NCBI GenBank assembly: GCA_036365145.1
Contig: JAEOAD010000004.1
Coordinates: 51,053,001 to 51,117,000, forward strand
Direction of reading: 5' to 3'
Source: Orientallactaga sibirica
Lineage: Eukaryota; Chordata; Mammalia; Rodentia; Dipodidae
Length of the DNA stretch: 64,000 nucleotides
Shown here: positions 1 to 64,000 of the stretch, piece by piece
Position numbering within the stretch: the stretch's first letter is position 1
How the letters are laid out: each line of letters begins with the position of its first letter
Translations under genes and position numbers: made by a program
Notes under the pieces: generated by a model
Told to the model about the DNA's origin: nothing
What the model saw: the letters and a program-made list of their open reading frames with translations, nothing else
The model's database searches: none

Positions 1-492
1 GAGCAAGGGATTTTATAGCCATTCAGAAATTTGATTGATCATCGTTGGAGGGTATAGAACAGTTTCAGTTGTGGAGAGATGGCTTCAGCTCATTATCTCA
101 TTCTTCTGTTTTTGGGAAAGGAGCTTAAATGACTCAACTTTTCTTCCATGCTCCAGTTTGTTTCTTTGGAGAAATGACAATAATTAAATACCAATTCTGA
201 GAGTAAATCAAGTCCACCAAGTTATGTTATTTTATGTACTTGTCATTCCCCAGTGCATCTTTTTGAATATGTGCTCCATGAAGCATAGCACAGGCCTAAC
301 AAATGTTACCATGGAGAAAGCTAGCTCATCTCTGAAAGTGTTCATTAGCTAGATCATCCCCCTATGCTTGCAGAGTATCTTCTGTGTGGTACCAAGTTCA
401 GTCAGCTAAATGTCTTTTAGAAATGCCATGCAAACACTTGAGAATTAAAAACTTCTCTAGTGCCATGCTAAAGCTATTTTTTTTCCATGTAG
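1..492 (+). other. SCN1A: 3' end of SCN1A intron 9
   Basis: Unique-looking AT-rich intron sequence ending in a T-rich tract and the acceptor TAG at 490-492. No repeat, exon or RNA gene was recognised. Exon 9 is upstream of the window. Confidence 0.75.
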
Positions 493-62062
<61,570 letters not shown>

Positions 62063-64000
62063 AAAATTTAAAAAAAGTCATTGGGTGACAAATTGTTTAC
62101 AGCCTATGAAGGTGAGGTATTTTTGTCAACAGGACTCCTTTAGGAGGTCAATGCCAAACTGACTGTTTTTACACAAATCTACTTAAGGTCAGTGCCTACA
62201 ATAAGACAGTGACCCCCGCCTTGTCGGCAAACTGTGTGACTGTGTAAAGGGGAGATGACCTTGACAGGAGGTTACTGTTCTCACTACCAGCTGACACTGC
62301 TGAAGTTAAGAGACAAAATGGCTATGCAGACTGTAGGGACCAGTATAGGGGTGCAAAGCTATCATTTGGGGGTTAACATGACACACTTTAGTGTAGTAAC
62401 TGTATCCACTGTTTGCATTTCAACTGCCACATTTGTCACATTTTTACAAACTCTGTTAGTGGACTCATCTTTTTGTTAATCCATATGTTGTTATATGTGA
62501 CTATTTTTGTAAACAGGCTTTCTGTTGGGAAATAGACTAATGGACCTCTTTTCCAGATAAGCCTCCTGGGGTCTGTGATAACCACATGGCTGTCCCCACC
62601 TGCACAAAGATGAGGTTTTGCATGAGGGCATGCTGCACGTAGAGATCTTGCATGGCAAGGAGCTGTGGGGGAAACAAAGACACAAGGGAAATGGTCGTCT
62701 AATTTCCTCTATCTTTCTGGGAGGCATAATGGGGTAACCATTGGATAACAGGCTTTGGTGATCTTGGTTTGTCAAACCTAATCCAACTAGACCACTGTGG
62801 GATTAGCCTTTAGATCATAGCCGGTGCAAACTTCATTGGAAGGTCTGAAATCATAAATGTTATCTTTTTGTTGATTATATTTTTAAAAAAAATCTAATAA
62901 ATATTGTTCACCACACCCACCCCTAGGAGACTGAATTGACCAAAAGAACCCTTTATCAATTCCTGTTTAGTTAGTCCTGCACTTTGTTCAGCCATCTTCA
63001 GCTCTTAGTGAGGTTGACGCTGTATGTGTTCATGAAATGCTATTTATTGTGTAAATAGTCATTTTACCCTGTGGTGCACGTTTGAGCAAACAAATAATGA
63101 CCTAAGCACAGTATTTATTGCATCAAATATGTACCACAAGAAATGTAGAGTGCAAGCTTTACACAGGCAATATAATGTATTCTGTACCATTATAGATAGT
63201 CTGGATGCCCTGGGTGCATGTTTATATACCATGCTGCTCTATCTAGTTTCTCCACTGCTCAGAATCTCACTCACGAGAAACCATAGGTCAATGGTTAAGT
63301 CAAGGAAATTGTTCAACATATCTCATTTCTTTAAGTCACCAGGCAATAGTTTTCAGCACCTTAAAAATCTTTTGGGTTATTTTTAAATTTTAAGTGGATA
63401 ACATATGGTGTATAGCAAGACTGTATAGACATGTTTGGGAAAAAAACACTGCTTTCCTTGTTAAAATATGTTTAGAATTTTATAAGCAAATATAAATACT
63501 GTAAAAAGTCACCTCATTTTATTTTTCAGCATTATGTACATAAATATGAAGAGGAAATTATCTTCAGGTTGATATCATGATCACTTTTCTTACTTTCTGT
63601 CCATAGTAATTTTTCATGGAAGATATTTGCAAAATAAGAAATGAAAACAAGGCTGGGTAGTGGTAGATCTCTGCTTTTTTAATATATTTGCTAATTTTAG
63701 ATTATTTCATAATTTTCAGGGGCAAAATAGATTCACAACTTCACATCCAAATTCTGCTTTGCAATTGGAAAGGGGATAACATTTTATTTCTATTTCTGAT
63801 AGTGTCTCTACTGACTGATAACAGTAATGTCTAGTTTTCAATTTCATGTTGTTTTCCTTTTTGTTTGTTTGTTTCTTCATTTCTTTAGTCATGCTTCTCT
63901 AGATTGTTTTAAATATAAATGTGCGATTAATTTTTTTCCCTCAAAATTGGAGGGTAGTAAACTTACGTATATAGTCAATTACATCAGTACATCTTGTGTT
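62063..64000 (+). other. SCN1A: SCN1A 3' untranslated region, continuing past the window
   Basis: AT-rich sequence after the stop, free of SINEs and L1, as expected for a constrained 3' UTR. The first few hundred bases ('cattgggtgacaaattgttt', 'aggactcctttaggaggtca') resemble the human SCN1A 3' UTR as I recall it. Known SCN1A messages have long 3' UTRs, so the true end is probably at or beyond 64000. Open frames here are short and unsupported. Confidence 0.8.
62896..62901 (+). terminator. SCN1A: Candidate proximal polyadenylation signal AATAAA
   Basis: A canonical AATAAA 834 bases after the stop, followed by a T/G-poor stretch. It could make a short 3' UTR form. Use is not demonstrated. Confidence 0.4.

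Overview
The window is mammalian nuclear DNA carrying the 3' three-quarters of one large spliced gene on the + strand: SCN1A, the alpha subunit of the neuronal voltage-gated sodium channel Nav1.1. Seventeen coding exons were placed by splice sites, reading phase and protein identity. In the human 26-coding-exon numbering they are exons 10 to 26. They join in frame to 4,653 nt, which is 1,550 codons plus a TAA stop at 62060-62062. Local residue n corresponds to human residue n+459, giving the usual 2,009-residue C-terminus. Coding exons 1-9 and the promoter lie upstream of the window. No exon carries a frameshift or stop.

Layout. Positions 493-4668 (exons 10-13) encode the domain I-II linker and the start of domain II. 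Exons 14-16 (9522-13914) complete domain II and start the II-III linker with its ankyrin-binding motif. The 17.2-kb intron 16 (13915-31114) is mostly repeats. Exons 17-23 (31115-52379) encode the end of the II-III linker and domain III. Exon 24 (54284-54388) holds the IFM inactivation gate. Exons 25 and 26 encode domain IV and the C-terminal tail, followed by a 3' UTR that runs to the window edge.

Several RNA-level features stand out. A 64-nt frame-shifting cassette in intron 20 (41667-41730) matches the known SCN1A poison exon 20N in size, place and effect. Intron 23 has AT-AC ends. Exon 11 keeps all three nested, in-frame 5' splice sites expected from the known SCN1A isoforms.

The intronic DNA is a rodent-type repeat landscape. 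It contains B1 (7SL-derived) SINEs, many copies of a tRNA-derived SINE, B4-like and MIR fragments, two antisense 5'-truncated L1 copies, ERVL-MaLR-like LTRs (one complete element and two solo LTRs with 5-bp target duplications), a U6 snRNA retropseudogene, a roughly 40-bp minisatellite and many microsatellites. B1 points to a rodent. The lack of canonical mouse B2 and the form of the tRNA-SINE argue against mouse or rat; a jerboa-like (dipodoid) rodent is my best guess, from memory of such repeats and not proven here. No other protein-coding gene is supported.
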